Source: Porticoccaceae bacterium
Lineage (GTDB): Bacteria > Pseudomonadota > Gammaproteobacteria > Pseudomonadales > Porticoccaceae
Direction: 5' to 3'
Assembly: GCA_030590275.1 (NCBI GenBank)
Contig: JAUUYV010000020.1
Span: 1 to 11,170 of the forward strand
DNA length: 11,170 bases
Below, piece by piece: positions 1 to 6,883 of this stretch (position 1 is the stretch's first letter; each line of letters begins with the position of its first letter). Made by a program: the position numbers and the translations under genes. Under the pieces are notes generated by a model. That model saw only the letters and a program-made list of their open reading frames with translations. It searched no databases and was not told the DNA's origin.

Positions 1-760
1 CAGCGGCAATCAGCGCGGCCCGTTGTCCAACGCGGCGTTTGGCAATCGCAAATGCTTTTTCAACCTCGGCTGAGAAGGCGGTTTTTTCCTCGTTTTCGCG
101 GGTGTAACTTTGCACGGTTTTCAGATGCTGAATAATCTCCCCCGCGTAACTGCCTACATCGGCGATGGAATCCTGACTTGCCCGCGACAGAGTTCTGACC
201 CGGCGGCCAAAAACCAGGATGGGGAGCAAGATGAGAGGCACGCAACCAAGAATAATCAGGGTCAGTTTAAGGTTGGTGACCAATAAAATGATTAATGCCC
301 CGGTCATGGAAATCGTGCTGCGCAGAGCCAGAGAGAAGGAGCTGCCGATAATGGTTTGCAAGAGCGTGGTGTCGGTGGTTAGACGGGAAGTAATCTCGCC
401 ACTGCGGTTGGTATCAAAAAAACCGGGATCCAGAGTGACCAGGTTGTTAAACACAGCGGTGCGTATGTCCGCGCTCACTCTTTCTCCTAACCAGGAAACC
501 AGATAGAAGCGAATAAAGGTGCCGATGGACATCAGTACCGACAAGCTGAACAGGAAAAATACTGCGGTTTTTAACTGATCGCTAGAGCCTGCGACAAAGC
601 CCTCGTCAATCACCATGCGTACGCCCTGGCCAATGGCCAGAGTGATGGCCGCGGTGACCAGTAATGCCGATACGGCACTCATCCAGCGCCAGCGATAGGG
701 TGCAATAAAGCGAAATAACTGGGTGATGGAAGACAGTCGAGAAACGGGCTTGTTGGGCAA
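1..760 (-). CDS. MsbA/LmrA-type ABC exporter, N-terminal part (partial)
   Basis: This is the first 253 codons of a half-transporter with a fused membrane domain and ATPase; the ATPase lies beyond the window. Such proteins work as homodimers that export lipids, peptides or drugs across the inner membrane. Hydrophobic segments lie near residues 27-50, 65-90, 146-162 and 165-185. The classic exporter motif runs over residues 92-127 (GERVSADIR, then DPGFFDTNRSGEITSRLT), and the conserved VQSYTREN coupling-helix region is at about 216-223. No ATG fits the start. I chose TTG at 758-760 because ACGAGG sits six bases upstream and no better start codon lies in frame behind it. A promoter candidate lies just upstream. 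The family is secure (type IV exporter fold, ABCB-like); the substrate cannot be told. Confidence 0.88.
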   Translation of the reverse strand, partial: MPNKPVSRLSSITQLFRFIAPYRWRWMSAVSALLVTAAITLAIGQGVRMVIDEGFVAGSSDQLKTAVFFLFSLSVLMSIGTFIRFYLVSWLGERVSADIRTAVFNNLVTLDPGFFDTNRSGEITSRLTTDTTLLQTIIGSSFSLALRSTISMTGALIILLVTNLKLTLIILGCVPLILLPILVFGRRVRTLSRASQDSIADVGSYAGEIIQHLKTVQSYTRENEEKTAFSAEVEKAFAIAKRRVGQRAALIAA

Positions 761-798
761 CGAAAACCTCGTGAGTGGGAAGAACAGCGGCGCAGTGT

Positions 799-827
799 AT
801 CTTAAATGCGGAGGAAAACGATTTGAA
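799..827 (-). promoter_or_regulatory. Candidate sigma-70 promoter for the ABC exporter
   Basis: On the minus strand a -35-like TTCAAA (822-827) and a -10-like TAAGAT (799-804) are separated by 17 bases, each matching four of six consensus positions. The implied transcript start near 791 leaves a leader of about 30 bases before the TTG start at 760. Position and spacing are right but the boxes are only moderate, so this is inference. Confidence 0.35.
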
Positions 828-924
828 CGTCGGTTTCAGGTTGAGCTGATTTCAAAACCCAGTTGTAGAGAAAGCTAGTCTGCCACTACTGGGTGGTGGG
901 TAGTTGGCGAAACCAAAAGTCCGA

Positions 925-964
925 GGTAGATACTTACGCTATCGTTTGGATTCCAGCGTCTACC
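925..964 (-). terminator. Hairpin directly after the peroxiredoxin-like gene
   Basis: Arms GGTAGA (925-930) and TCTACC (959-964) pair perfectly. Inside them CGCT (937-940) pairs with AGCG (955-958), leaving a six-base bulge on one side and a 14-base loop. The structure starts one base after the stop codon at 966-968. There is no adjacent run of U in the minus-strand transcript, so it is not a canonical intrinsic terminator. It could protect the 3' end or be a processing product of upstream termination. Confidence 0.35.
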
Positions 965-965
965 G

Positions 966-1499
966 TTATTGCTGCGAGAAGGCTTTAAGATCCTCAAAAG
1001 GCATATGATCCCCTTCGTCCTTAGCATAGTAGGCGCGTTGAATAATCCCCTCACGGTCGACTAAAAACTCTGCGGGCATCGTCGTCATACTACCCTTGAT
1101 GGTAGTGGGAATATAGCCCTTCGCCATTCCCTTTAAGAGTGTAGGCATGCGCAGAATCATGCCCTTAAACATGCCGACAACGGAATGTTCTACACCGTAA
1201 GCCCGGTAGTAATCGTTATTTTCGTCGGCCAGGATGGGGAAGGGCGCATGCTGGCCTTCTGTGTGTTTGGTCAGATTGTCCAGGGGTGAGTCAAACACGG
1301 CAACAATAGTAAATTGGTCGCCAAATTCGTCAAATCGTTGAACTAATTCGTGTACCCGCATATTGCAGAATGGGCAGCTCGCGAAGCGAAAAAAAGCCAG
1401 CATATAGGGGCGTCCACCAAGACTCGTAGAATCAAAGGTGGAGCCATCAATTGCTGGTAGTGTCACATTAAGTACGGAGCTACCGGGTGTTCGTCTCAT
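966..1499 (-). CDS. Peroxiredoxin-like AhpC/TSA-family protein
   Basis: A 177-residue thioredoxin-fold protein, probably cytoplasmic since no signal peptide is visible. It is likely a thiol peroxidase or thiol-disulfide reductase. The N-terminal strand-loop region (residues 7-30) is followed by FFRFASCPFC, with cysteines at 42 and 45. The first sits at the peroxidatic position of AhpC/TSA proteins and the CPFC pair resembles thioredoxin-type active sites. A cis-Pro-like segment (TMPAEFLVDREG, 140-151) completes the fold. Residues 106-131 form a Met- and Lys-rich helix-like insertion, which I recall from the peroxiredoxin-like subfamily rather than typical AhpC. The ATG at 1499 has purine-rich GAGAGG about ten bases upstream. 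The gene stands alone between an exporter and the efflux operon. Its substrate and reductant are unknown. Confidence 0.8.
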   Translation of the reverse strand: MRRTPGSSVLNVTLPAIDGSTFDSTSLGGRPYMLAFFRFASCPFCNMRVHELVQRFDEFGDQFTIVAVFDSPLDNLTKHTEGQHAPFPILADENNDYYRAYGVEHSVVGMFKGMILRMPTLLKGMAKGYIPTTIKGSMTTMPAEFLVDREGIIQRAYYAKDEGDHMPFEDLKAFSQQ

Positions 1500-1531
1500 G
1501 TCCTTTTACCCTCTCATTATTATGAAATTGT

Positions 1532-1572
1532 TTAGGGTCTGGTTATGAACTTGTTAGGGCCTGTTAACACTA
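1532..1572. promoter_or_regulatory. Two-copy TTAGGG motif upstream of the peroxiredoxin-like gene
   Basis: TTAGGG occurs at 1532-1537 and 1554-1559, 22 bases apart, or about two helical turns. The flanks are also similar (TCTGGTTA and CCTGTTA). The better copy, at 1555-1572, reads TAGGGCCTGTTAACACTA. It recurs in inverted orientation with one mismatch at 9878-9895, just upstream of the SCO gene. The spacing and the recurrence suggest a protein-binding site or a small dispersed repeat. The location 55-73 bases before the start at 1499 fits an operator or activator site. No binding protein can be named. Confidence 0.4.
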
Positions 1573-1593
1573 GCCAGCAAGGTTTTGCCGTGT

Positions 1594-1629
1594 CTGGTAT
1601 CCGTATTTAGTGTCAGAGCCTGATACCAG
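1594..1629 (-). terminator. Hairpin after the efflux operon
   Basis: Perfect eight-base arms CTGGTATC (1594-1601) and GATACCAG (1622-1629) surround a 20-base loop. The 5' arm starts one base after the stop codon (1631-1633) of the last permease gene. No U-run follows on the minus strand, so simple intrinsic termination is not supported. It may mark or protect the 3' end of the operon transcript. Confidence 0.4.
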
Positions 1630-1630
1630 C

Positions 1631-2740
1631 TCAAGACGACAGATTACTCTTAAAGCGCCACGCCGCAATAATGTATAAGACCGCACCAATCAAAGCCATA
1701 TTCAGGGCGGCTGGCCAGAGCTCCGCGATTCCGACACCCTTAAGAAAAATTCCCATGCAAATATCCATAAAATATTTTACTGGGCTGAGATAAGTAAGGG
1801 GTTGCAGAAAGCTGGGCATGGACTCAGTTGGGGTCATGGTGCCAGACAGGAAGAGGATGGGAAATAGACCGAAAAAACACAGTAACAAAGTTTGTTGTAA
1901 GGTTTTGGTGACCGATGCTATCAATACGCCGATGGCAATGGCACTGACTAAAAAGATACTCATTAGTCCCAGGAACAACAGTATGCTCCCCCGTATGGGG
2001 ACGCCAAACCACCAGATTATAAACAGACTGGGGAAGAACGCGAGGATACCAACGGCCATAGTGGGAATCGTTTTGGCAAGAAAGATTTCCCAGACGCGGG
2101 TGGGTGTCACCATCAACTGGTCGATTGTGCCAACCTCTTTCTCGCGGGTAATGGACGCTGCTGAGTGGATGGTGCCGACCATCATGATCGCTGCGACAAT
2201 CATCGAAAGTACTACGAAGGACTCAAGAGTTTGGGCTCGGTTGTACCAAATCTGCACCACAGGCCTGACTGCGCCGGTCGCTGATGCTGGGTCGTCACTA
2301 AATTCAGCCTCAAAGGTTTTGACAATGGCAGCTGTGTAGTCCTTGGCCAACGATGCCGCATTGGAGTTTGTGCCGTCGAGTAGTATTTGAAGACCGGGAG
2401 CCTCACCTCGGCGCAGATCCTGACCAAAATTATTGGGAATTATCATGATGTATTTGACCTCGCCACTGCGCATCCAGCTTTCGGCTTCACCCTGGTTTTT
2501 GGGGTAGCCCGCTACTTCGAAGGCCTCTGACAGGGTGAATTTGTCAATTAAATTGCGACTGATAACTGTGCGGTCGTGGTCGATGACCGCGATAGGGAGA
2601 TCCTTTACCTCAAAAGTCATTGCATAACCGCAGATCAATACTTCTAAGGTGTATAGCCAGAAAACCACGCCCAGAATAGTTTTATCCCGGGCAAACTGAA
2701 TGATGTCCTTAAGCATCAAGCTTTTTAAGCGGCTCCACAT
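1631..2740 (-). CDS. ybhR: ABC-2 type efflux permease, YbhR-like
   Basis: The second of two permease subunits of the efflux pump, 369 residues. One membrane helix at about 24-43 is followed by a periplasmic domain of roughly 125 residues, then a bundle of helices near 176-198, 222-245, 252-276, 283-302 and 344-361. The ABC-2 hallmark TREKEVGT is at 198-205, and a typical LSPVKYFMDICMGIFLKG stretch precedes the last helix. I start the gene at the ATG at 2738-2740 because GGAG lies seven bases upstream. A start at 2806 is open but would overlap the preceding gene by 47 bases and has no comparable signal. The gap to the preceding permease is 19 bases. It is expected to pair with the neighbouring permease as a heterodimer. 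The symbol rests on family plus gene order, not an alignment. Confidence 0.88.
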   Translation of the reverse strand: MWSRLKSLMLKDIIQFARDKTILGVVFWLYTLEVLICGYAMTFEVKDLPIAVIDHDRTVISRNLIDKFTLSEAFEVAGYPKNQGEAESWMRSGEVKYIMIIPNNFGQDLRRGEAPGLQILLDGTNSNAASLAKDYTAAIVKTFEAEFSDDPASATGAVRPVVQIWYNRAQTLESFVVLSMIVAAIMMVGTIHSAASITREKEVGTIDQLMVTPTRVWEIFLAKTIPTMAVGILAFFPSLFIIWWFGVPIRGSILLFLGLMSIFLVSAIAIGVLIASVTKTLQQTLLLCFFGLFPILFLSGTMTPTESMPSFLQPLTYLSPVKYFMDICMGIFLKGVGIAELWPAALNMALIGAVLYIIAAWRFKSNLSS

Positions 2741-2759
2741 AGCGGTTCTCCAGACACTC

Positions 2760-3857
2760 TTACGCGACTTTCTTTTTGAAAATAACGACGGCAGCAAAAA
2801 ATACACCCAGAGTATAGACCAACAAAAAGCTCAGTGGGCGTAGCATTTCTGAAGGTCCCGCACCTTTCAGAATGATCCCCCGGGAGACATCGACAAAATA
2901 GCGTCCGGGGAACAGATGGGTATATATCTGAACCGGTTCCGACATGGCGTAAATGGGGAATACGAAACCTGAAAACAGGATGGAGGGCATCATGGTCACC
3001 ACCAGTGCCAACAACACGGCTAAGAGCTGACTGTTGGTAATGGTCGAAATCAATAAACCGATACCGACATTACAAAATACGTAGATAGTACCGGCAATGG
3101 CGAGGTAGGTCAGGCTACCGTTAAACGGTACCCCGAACCAGTAATAACCCAGGGCAATGATGGAGGCGAGTTGCAGAGAGGCGATGACACCATAGGGGAT
3201 GAGTTTGCCCAGCAGGAACTCGGGAACCGTTAGCGGGGAAGCATAAATTTGTTGAATGGAGCCGCTCTCTTTTTCACGCACAATAGCAAGAGTGGTAAGC
3301 AGTGGCGGAAATGCGGCAATGATCACTGCATAGAGTCCAGATACCACGTAAATCATGCTGCGCAAACTGGGGTTGTACCAGATACGGGTTTGCACATTGA
3401 TCAGAGAATTATCCTGCTCTTTGTTGAAGCGTGTGACGATGGTCATGCCATAATTCAGCGCAACTAGCGCAGTGGCAGAATAAGTGCCATCGATCAGTAG
3501 CTGCACCTGAGGGTTGTCTTTTCGCCCCACCAGGGAATTAAAGCCAGGCGGAATGACCAGTACTAGTTTGACCTCGTTGCGCTCCATGGACGGGCGGATT
3601 TCCAGCTCTGAGCTGTAATGCTTCACCAGCTTGAAGTATTTGCTTTCGGAAAATTCGTCGATCAAGAGTGTGCTGGTAGGTGTCTGATCCTGATTAAGGA
3701 TACCCAAATGTACATCTTCCACTTCCAGGGAGATGGCATAGCCGAACATAAATAGCATCAGAACCGGGAATAAAAAAGCAGTTGCCACGGTGACGCGGTC
3801 ACGAGAAATCTCGCGAGTTTCCTTGTGCATGACCGCAAACAGGCGGTATAGCTTCAT
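2760..3857 (-). CDS. ybhS: ABC-2 type efflux permease, YbhS-like
   Basis: The first permease subunit, 365 residues, close to the usual length of the YhhJ/YbhS/YbhR group. Helix one (about 22-43) is followed by a periplasmic domain (about 46-165, with IDGTYSATA at 122-130), then helices near 168-193, 218-240, 250-273, 278-301 and 341-360. The ABC-2 signature REKESGSI is at 194-201, and LFPGRYFVDVSRGIILKG is at 315-332. Its ATG overlaps the ATPase stop by four bases (ATGA), which implies translational coupling. It should form the membrane pore with the next gene and be driven by the double ATPase. The substrate is unknown; E. coli YbhFSR has been linked to export of antibiotics and monovalent cations, which is only a guide here. 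Confidence 0.9.
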   Translation of the reverse strand: MKLYRLFAVMHKETREISRDRVTVATAFLFPVLMLFMFGYAISLEVEDVHLGILNQDQTPTSTLLIDEFSESKYFKLVKHYSSELEIRPSMERNEVKLVLVIPPGFNSLVGRKDNPQVQLLIDGTYSATALVALNYGMTIVTRFNKEQDNSLINVQTRIWYNPSLRSMIYVVSGLYAVIIAAFPPLLTTLAIVREKESGSIQQIYASPLTVPEFLLGKLIPYGVIASLQLASIIALGYYWFGVPFNGSLTYLAIAGTIYVFCNVGIGLLISTITNSQLLAVLLALVVTMMPSILFSGFVFPIYAMSEPVQIYTHLFPGRYFVDVSRGIILKGAGPSEMLRPLSFLLVYTLGVFFAAVVIFKKKVA

Positions 3858-5635
3858 GTTTTTTGCACCTCTCTTTCTTGTTCGAGACGAGCGTCTTCAA
3901 TTTTGATATAGGCGAGAAACATATCCTCAATGGTGTTGGCTTCGATGTCTGGCGGCAGCGCAGCACTGAGTTCACTTGCAGAGCCGACACCGATCAAGCG
4001 TCCCTGATGCATTAAACCCAGACGGTGGCAGTAACTGGCCTCTTCCATGTAGTGAGTAGTGACAAATATAGTGGTGCCGCTTTCCGCCAGGGTTTGTATT
4101 AATTGCCAGAATTTATAGCGTGCTGCGGGGCTGACCCCGGATGTCGGTTCGTCGAGAAACACCACTGCCGGTTCGTGCATGATGGCACAGGCCAGGGCCA
4201 GGCGCTGGTTCAGTGCGCCCGACATATCTGCCACCAGATGATTTATGACTCCGCCGAGGTCGGTCACGCTCACAGCCCAGTTTATGGCTTTTTCTTTGTC
4301 GCCTTTTTTGAGCCCGTAAATGCCTGCAAAAAAGGACAGGTTTTCTTCCACCGTAAGGTCGGGATACAGGGAAAAACGCTGGGACATATAGCCAATGTGA
4401 TCCCGTAGGCGTTTAGGGTCGTCGACAATGCTGACACCGCCAATCCAGGCATCACCGCTAGTCAATTTTTGCAAGCCACACAGGGTGCGGATAAAGGTGG
4501 TTTTGCCTGCGCCGTTAGCGCCGAGGAAGCCGAAAACTTCCCCGGCCTTTATTTCCAGCGTGACATCGTTGTTGGCAACAAAATCGCCAAATTCGACCCG
4601 CAAATTTTCTGTGCGAATCAGGCCGCCTTCCGGGAGTCTTTCCGGCAGGTGAATGTCGGGTGGTGGTTCGGCATAGGCGACAGTTTTTTCGCCGCCGCTT
4701 AGCATGGTGTAGGCATCATCCAGTGTTGGTGATACCGCCTGGATACGGCTTCCATCTTCCGTAAGCGCTGCTTCCAGGTCTGGGTTGATGTGGTTTGCAG
4801 TGTGTAATTGGAAGTGTACACTTTCGGCCAGGTGTCGAATACTCAATACATCGGCGTGTTCAGTGAGGCGGTTGTGAGCGGCGCCCCGGTGTTGGGTGTG
4901 GAGTTCGTAAACGTGGCCTTCACAGCGCGTGTGCAGATTCTCCACCCGGTCGACGCCAATCACTTCGCCTTCGTGGAGAAAGGCAATACGGTCGCAATGC
5001 TCGGCTTCGTCCATATACGGCGTGCTTATCACCACAGTCACACCATCGTCGCTAAACGAGTGGAGCATATCCCATAGCTCCCGGCGGGATGCGGGGTCGA
5101 CACCCAGGCTGAGTTCGTCCAGTAATAACAGGCGAGGCTCGTGGATCAGGTTGGTACACAGTGAGAGCTTTTTGCGCATGCCACCGGATAAGTTGCCCGC
5201 CGGGCGGCTTAAGAAGCGGTATAGCCCTGCCATTTTCAATAAGCGCTCCTGGCGCTCTTCAAACAGATCTTTTGGAATGCCACGAATTTCTGCAGAAAAC
5301 TCCATGTTCTCGGCGATGCTTAGTTTGTCGTAAAGCGTGAAGCCCTGAAACATGTAGCCGATGTGAGAGTTGATCCAGTAGTCGTCTTTGACGGTATCGT
5401 GATTCATCACCGTGCAGTGGCCTTCGCTGGGGTCGAGAATCGCCGCCATCAACTGCATCAGAGTGGTTTTCCCCGCGCCGTCGGGGCCCAGCAGGCCGAA
5501 GATTTCGGCCTCGTAAATACTGAGATTCACTTCTTTTAATACGAACTGTTTCTTGAAGGCGCGCCCCAGATTACTGGTTTCTATGGCAATCTTGCGTTCG
5601 CTGGCTGCTGGCCGCTCAAGGGATGCTTCGCTCAC
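3854..5635 (-). CDS. ybhF: Double-NBD ABC efflux ATPase, YbhF-like
   Basis: A 593-residue ATPase with two nucleotide-binding domains in one chain, which powers the two permeases. NBD1 has Walker A GPDGAGKTT (50-58), Q-loop Q97, signature LSGGM (149-153) and Walker B ending D173-E174. NBD2 has Walker A GANGAGKTT (372-380), Q-loop Q419, Walker B D495-E496 and H-loop H528. Three positions depart from the norm. The H-loop residue of NBD1 is Pro206 (STPYMDEAE), the NBD2 signature is MSGAL (471-475), and the NBD2 D-loop reads SGVSP with Ser502. In a head-to-tail dimer all three map to the same composite site. A linker at about 235-340 joins the halves. The start is GTG (5633-5635), since TGA lies in frame four codons upstream and no ATG precedes Walker A. 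Its ribosome site is weak, so it may depend on the upstream gene 49 bases away. Confidence 0.92.
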   Translation of the reverse strand: MSEASLERPAASERKIAIETSNLGRAFKKQFVLKEVNLSIYEAEIFGLLGPDGAGKTTLMQLMAAILDPSEGHCTVMNHDTVKDDYWINSHIGYMFQGFTLYDKLSIAENMEFSAEIRGIPKDLFEERQERLLKMAGLYRFLSRPAGNLSGGMRKKLSLCTNLIHEPRLLLLDELSLGVDPASRRELWDMLHSFSDDGVTVVISTPYMDEAEHCDRIAFLHEGEVIGVDRVENLHTRCEGHVYELHTQHRGAAHNRLTEHADVLSIRHLAESVHFQLHTANHINPDLEAALTEDGSRIQAVSPTLDDAYTMLSGGEKTVAYAEPPPDIHLPERLPEGGLIRTENLRVEFGDFVANNDVTLEIKAGEVFGFLGANGAGKTTFIRTLCGLQKLTSGDAWIGGVSIVDDPKRLRDHIGYMSQRFSLYPDLTVEENLSFFAGIYGLKKGDKEKAINWAVSVTDLGGVINHLVADMSGALNQRLALACAIMHEPAVVFLDEPTSGVSPAARYKFWQLIQTLAESGTTIFVTTHYMEEASYCHRLGLMHQGRLIGVGSASELSAALPPDIEANTIEDMFLAYIKIEDARLEQEREVQKT

Positions 5636-5684
5636 CAGCGCTCAACTTTGTAGGGAGCGATAGCCAGGATGGCGGGGCGAGGGA

Positions 5685-6641
5685 TCAATGGGGAATAACC
5701 AGTGTTTGTGGCCATTCAACATCGTCTTGCCAACGAATCCAGGCATCGGCAGGCATACCCGGTTTCAGGAAGCCTTCGGAGTTGTCTAACGCCAATACCA
5801 CGCCAAACACCATTCGAACCCGCTCTTCCGGCATGTTGATATCCCGGGGGGTAAATTGTGCCCGTTGATCGACTCGCTTGACGCGGCAGTTAAAGTAACT
5901 CTTATCAAAGGCGCTCACCCGGACTTTGCAGGGCGCATTAAGCTTTATTTTGCCAATCACTCTTTCTGGCAGGTAAGCCTTGAGCTCCAGGTCATTCATA
6001 TCGACCAATACAGCTACCAGCGCTCCTGGAGAAGCCAGTTCTCCCAGCTCGATACTTTTAGATAAAACGGTGGCATTCATCGGCGTGTGAATACTGGCTT
6101 TGTCCACCTGAATCCGCAGTAACTCGGCATTTTTCTCAGCAACGATAGAGCGAGCTTTGGCCTGTTCCAGTTGCGCTTTCAATGCTCGTACCCGCCCCCT
6201 CGCTTCGGTTCTAACCTGGGTTACTCGGTCGAGTTTCTGGATAGTCACGATGTTTTGTTCCCGTAGGGCTTTGTAGCGTACCCAGTCTCTCTCGGCCGTG
6301 GCCAGGTTGTCACGCCAGGTACGTAGATCCTCGTTGACCAGGTGCTGATCGTGTTCTAAAGCAGTGACATTGGCCTTCGCAATTTCCAGGTTAGCGGTCT
6401 GATCTCTTGAGTCGAGTTCAACCAACAGCGAATCTTTGTCCACTGTATCGCCTTCAACCAGGTTGGATTTGATCACCCGACCACTTACCTCGGCACTGAT
6501 ATTAACTTCGGTGCCCTCGATATGACCATTGCCGTAGAGAAAGCCCTCTTGTAATTTTGGAGGCAGGGTAACAAGGTAGAAAACGTAGGAGCCAGCTGCA
6601 ATAAGCACTAATACAATAAGTGTCCAAATCCAGCTTTTCAT
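5685..6641 (-). CDS. ybhG: HlyD-family membrane fusion protein, YbhG-like
   Basis: The periplasmic adaptor of the pump, 318 residues. An uncleaved membrane anchor (residues 4-24) leads to the first biotinyl-lipoyl half (about 37-82, containing EVSGRVIKS and LVEGDTV). A coiled-coil hairpin follows (about 83-178, rich in Leu, Glu, Arg and Ala), then the second lipoyl half (about 179-215) and the beta-barrel domain (about 216-305). AQFTPRDINMPEERVR (261-276) matches the conserved FTP segment of YbhG-like adaptors. ATG at 6639-6641 is preceded by GGAG at seven bases. It is the first gene of the operon and follows a good sigma-70 promoter. Such adaptors usually bridge to a TolC-type channel, and none is encoded here. 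Confidence 0.88.
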   Translation of the reverse strand: MKSWIWTLIVLVLIAAGSYVFYLVTLPPKLQEGFLYGNGHIEGTEVNISAEVSGRVIKSNLVEGDTVDKDSLLVELDSRDQTANLEIAKANVTALEHDQHLVNEDLRTWRDNLATAERDWVRYKALREQNIVTIQKLDRVTQVRTEARGRVRALKAQLEQAKARSIVAEKNAELLRIQVDKASIHTPMNATVLSKSIELGELASPGALVAVLVDMNDLELKAYLPERVIGKIKLNAPCKVRVSAFDKSYFNCRVKRVDQRAQFTPRDINMPEERVRMVFGVVLALDNSEGFLKPGMPADAWIRWQDDVEWPQTLVIPH

Positions 6642-6663
6642 GCAGGCGCTCCATTAATAATTG

Positions 6664-6696
6664 GCGCAAATGCGCAAGGTAAGACCGAGGGGGGGG
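6664..6696 (-). promoter_or_regulatory. Leader of the efflux operon: short palindrome and eight-base G/C tract
   Basis: Within the predicted 5' untranslated region lie a palindrome, GCGCA-AA-TGCGC (6664-6675), and an uninterrupted run of eight G on the plus strand (6689-6696; C in the transcript). The palindrome ends about 23 bases before the start codon and could be an operator half or an RNA hairpin near the ribosome site. The homopolymer could slip and change the leader length by a base. Both are visible directly; any function is inference. Confidence 0.35.
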
Positions 6697-6716
6697 TCGA
6701 GTACAAGCGGGCGAGC

Positions 6717-6746
6717 AGTATAGATCAGAGTTTATCGAAGTATCAA
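6717..6746 (-). promoter_or_regulatory. Sigma-70 promoter of the efflux operon
   Basis: On the minus strand TTGATA (6741-6746, five of six consensus bases) and TATACT (6717-6722, five of six) are 18 bases apart. The expected transcript start near 6710 gives a leader of about 70 bases before the adaptor gene. This is the best-matching promoter I found in the window. A perfect TATAAT also occurs upstream at 6776-6781, with a TTGCAA only 15 bases before it, so a second, weaker promoter is possible. Confidence 0.6.
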
Positions 6747-6748
6747 TC

Positions 6749-6785
6749 GCGTATGTTTACGGCTATTTACGCTGCATTATAGCCG
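6749..6785. promoter_or_regulatory. Candidate operator cluster upstream of the efflux promoter
   Basis: Three overlapping repeats crowd 37 bases. A perfect seven-base inverted repeat CGGCTAT (6760-6766) and ATAGCCG (6779-6785) has a 12-base spacer and covers the upstream TATAAT. A five-base inverted repeat GCGTA/TACGC spans 6749-6772. A direct repeat TTTACG occurs at 6756-6761 and 6766-6771, ten bases apart. This is the kind of dyad a TetR dimer or pair of dimers would bind, and the regulator gene is adjacent. Assignment to that regulator is inference. Confidence 0.4.
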
Positions 6786-6843
6786 CGGTAGCTCGATTGC
6801 AAGACCTGGCGTTCCCTCGGTTCGACGTTTCCTCAATTCTATG

Positions 6844-6882
6844 GGCAGCCTACAGCTGGCGTGTACGCTACTAAATGCTGCC
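6844..6882 (-). terminator. Hairpin after the TetR-family gene
   Basis: Six-base arms GGCAGC (6844-6849) and GCTGCC (6877-6882) enclose a 27-base region. That region can itself pair through GCGT (6859-6862) and ACGC (6865-6868) and neighbouring bases. The structure starts one base after the stop codon at 6884-6886. There is no U-run, so it is a structured 3' end rather than a textbook terminator, and transcription may run on into the efflux operon. Confidence 0.35.
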
Positions 6883-6883
6883 G

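Noticed and set aside
219..506. Plus-strand open frame of 95 codons near the window start
   Set aside because: It lies wholly opposite the ABC exporter frame, whose minus-strand translation is clearly conserved; the plus-strand product has no recognisable pattern.
1818..2339. Plus-strand open frame of 173 codons
   Set aside because: Antisense to the YbhR-like permease in its conserved membrane region; a shadow of that gene.
2741..2806. Longer N-terminus for the second permease, starting at 2806
   Set aside because: It would overlap the preceding gene by 47 bases and add a basic stretch unlike the family; GGAG sits properly only before the ATG at 2740.
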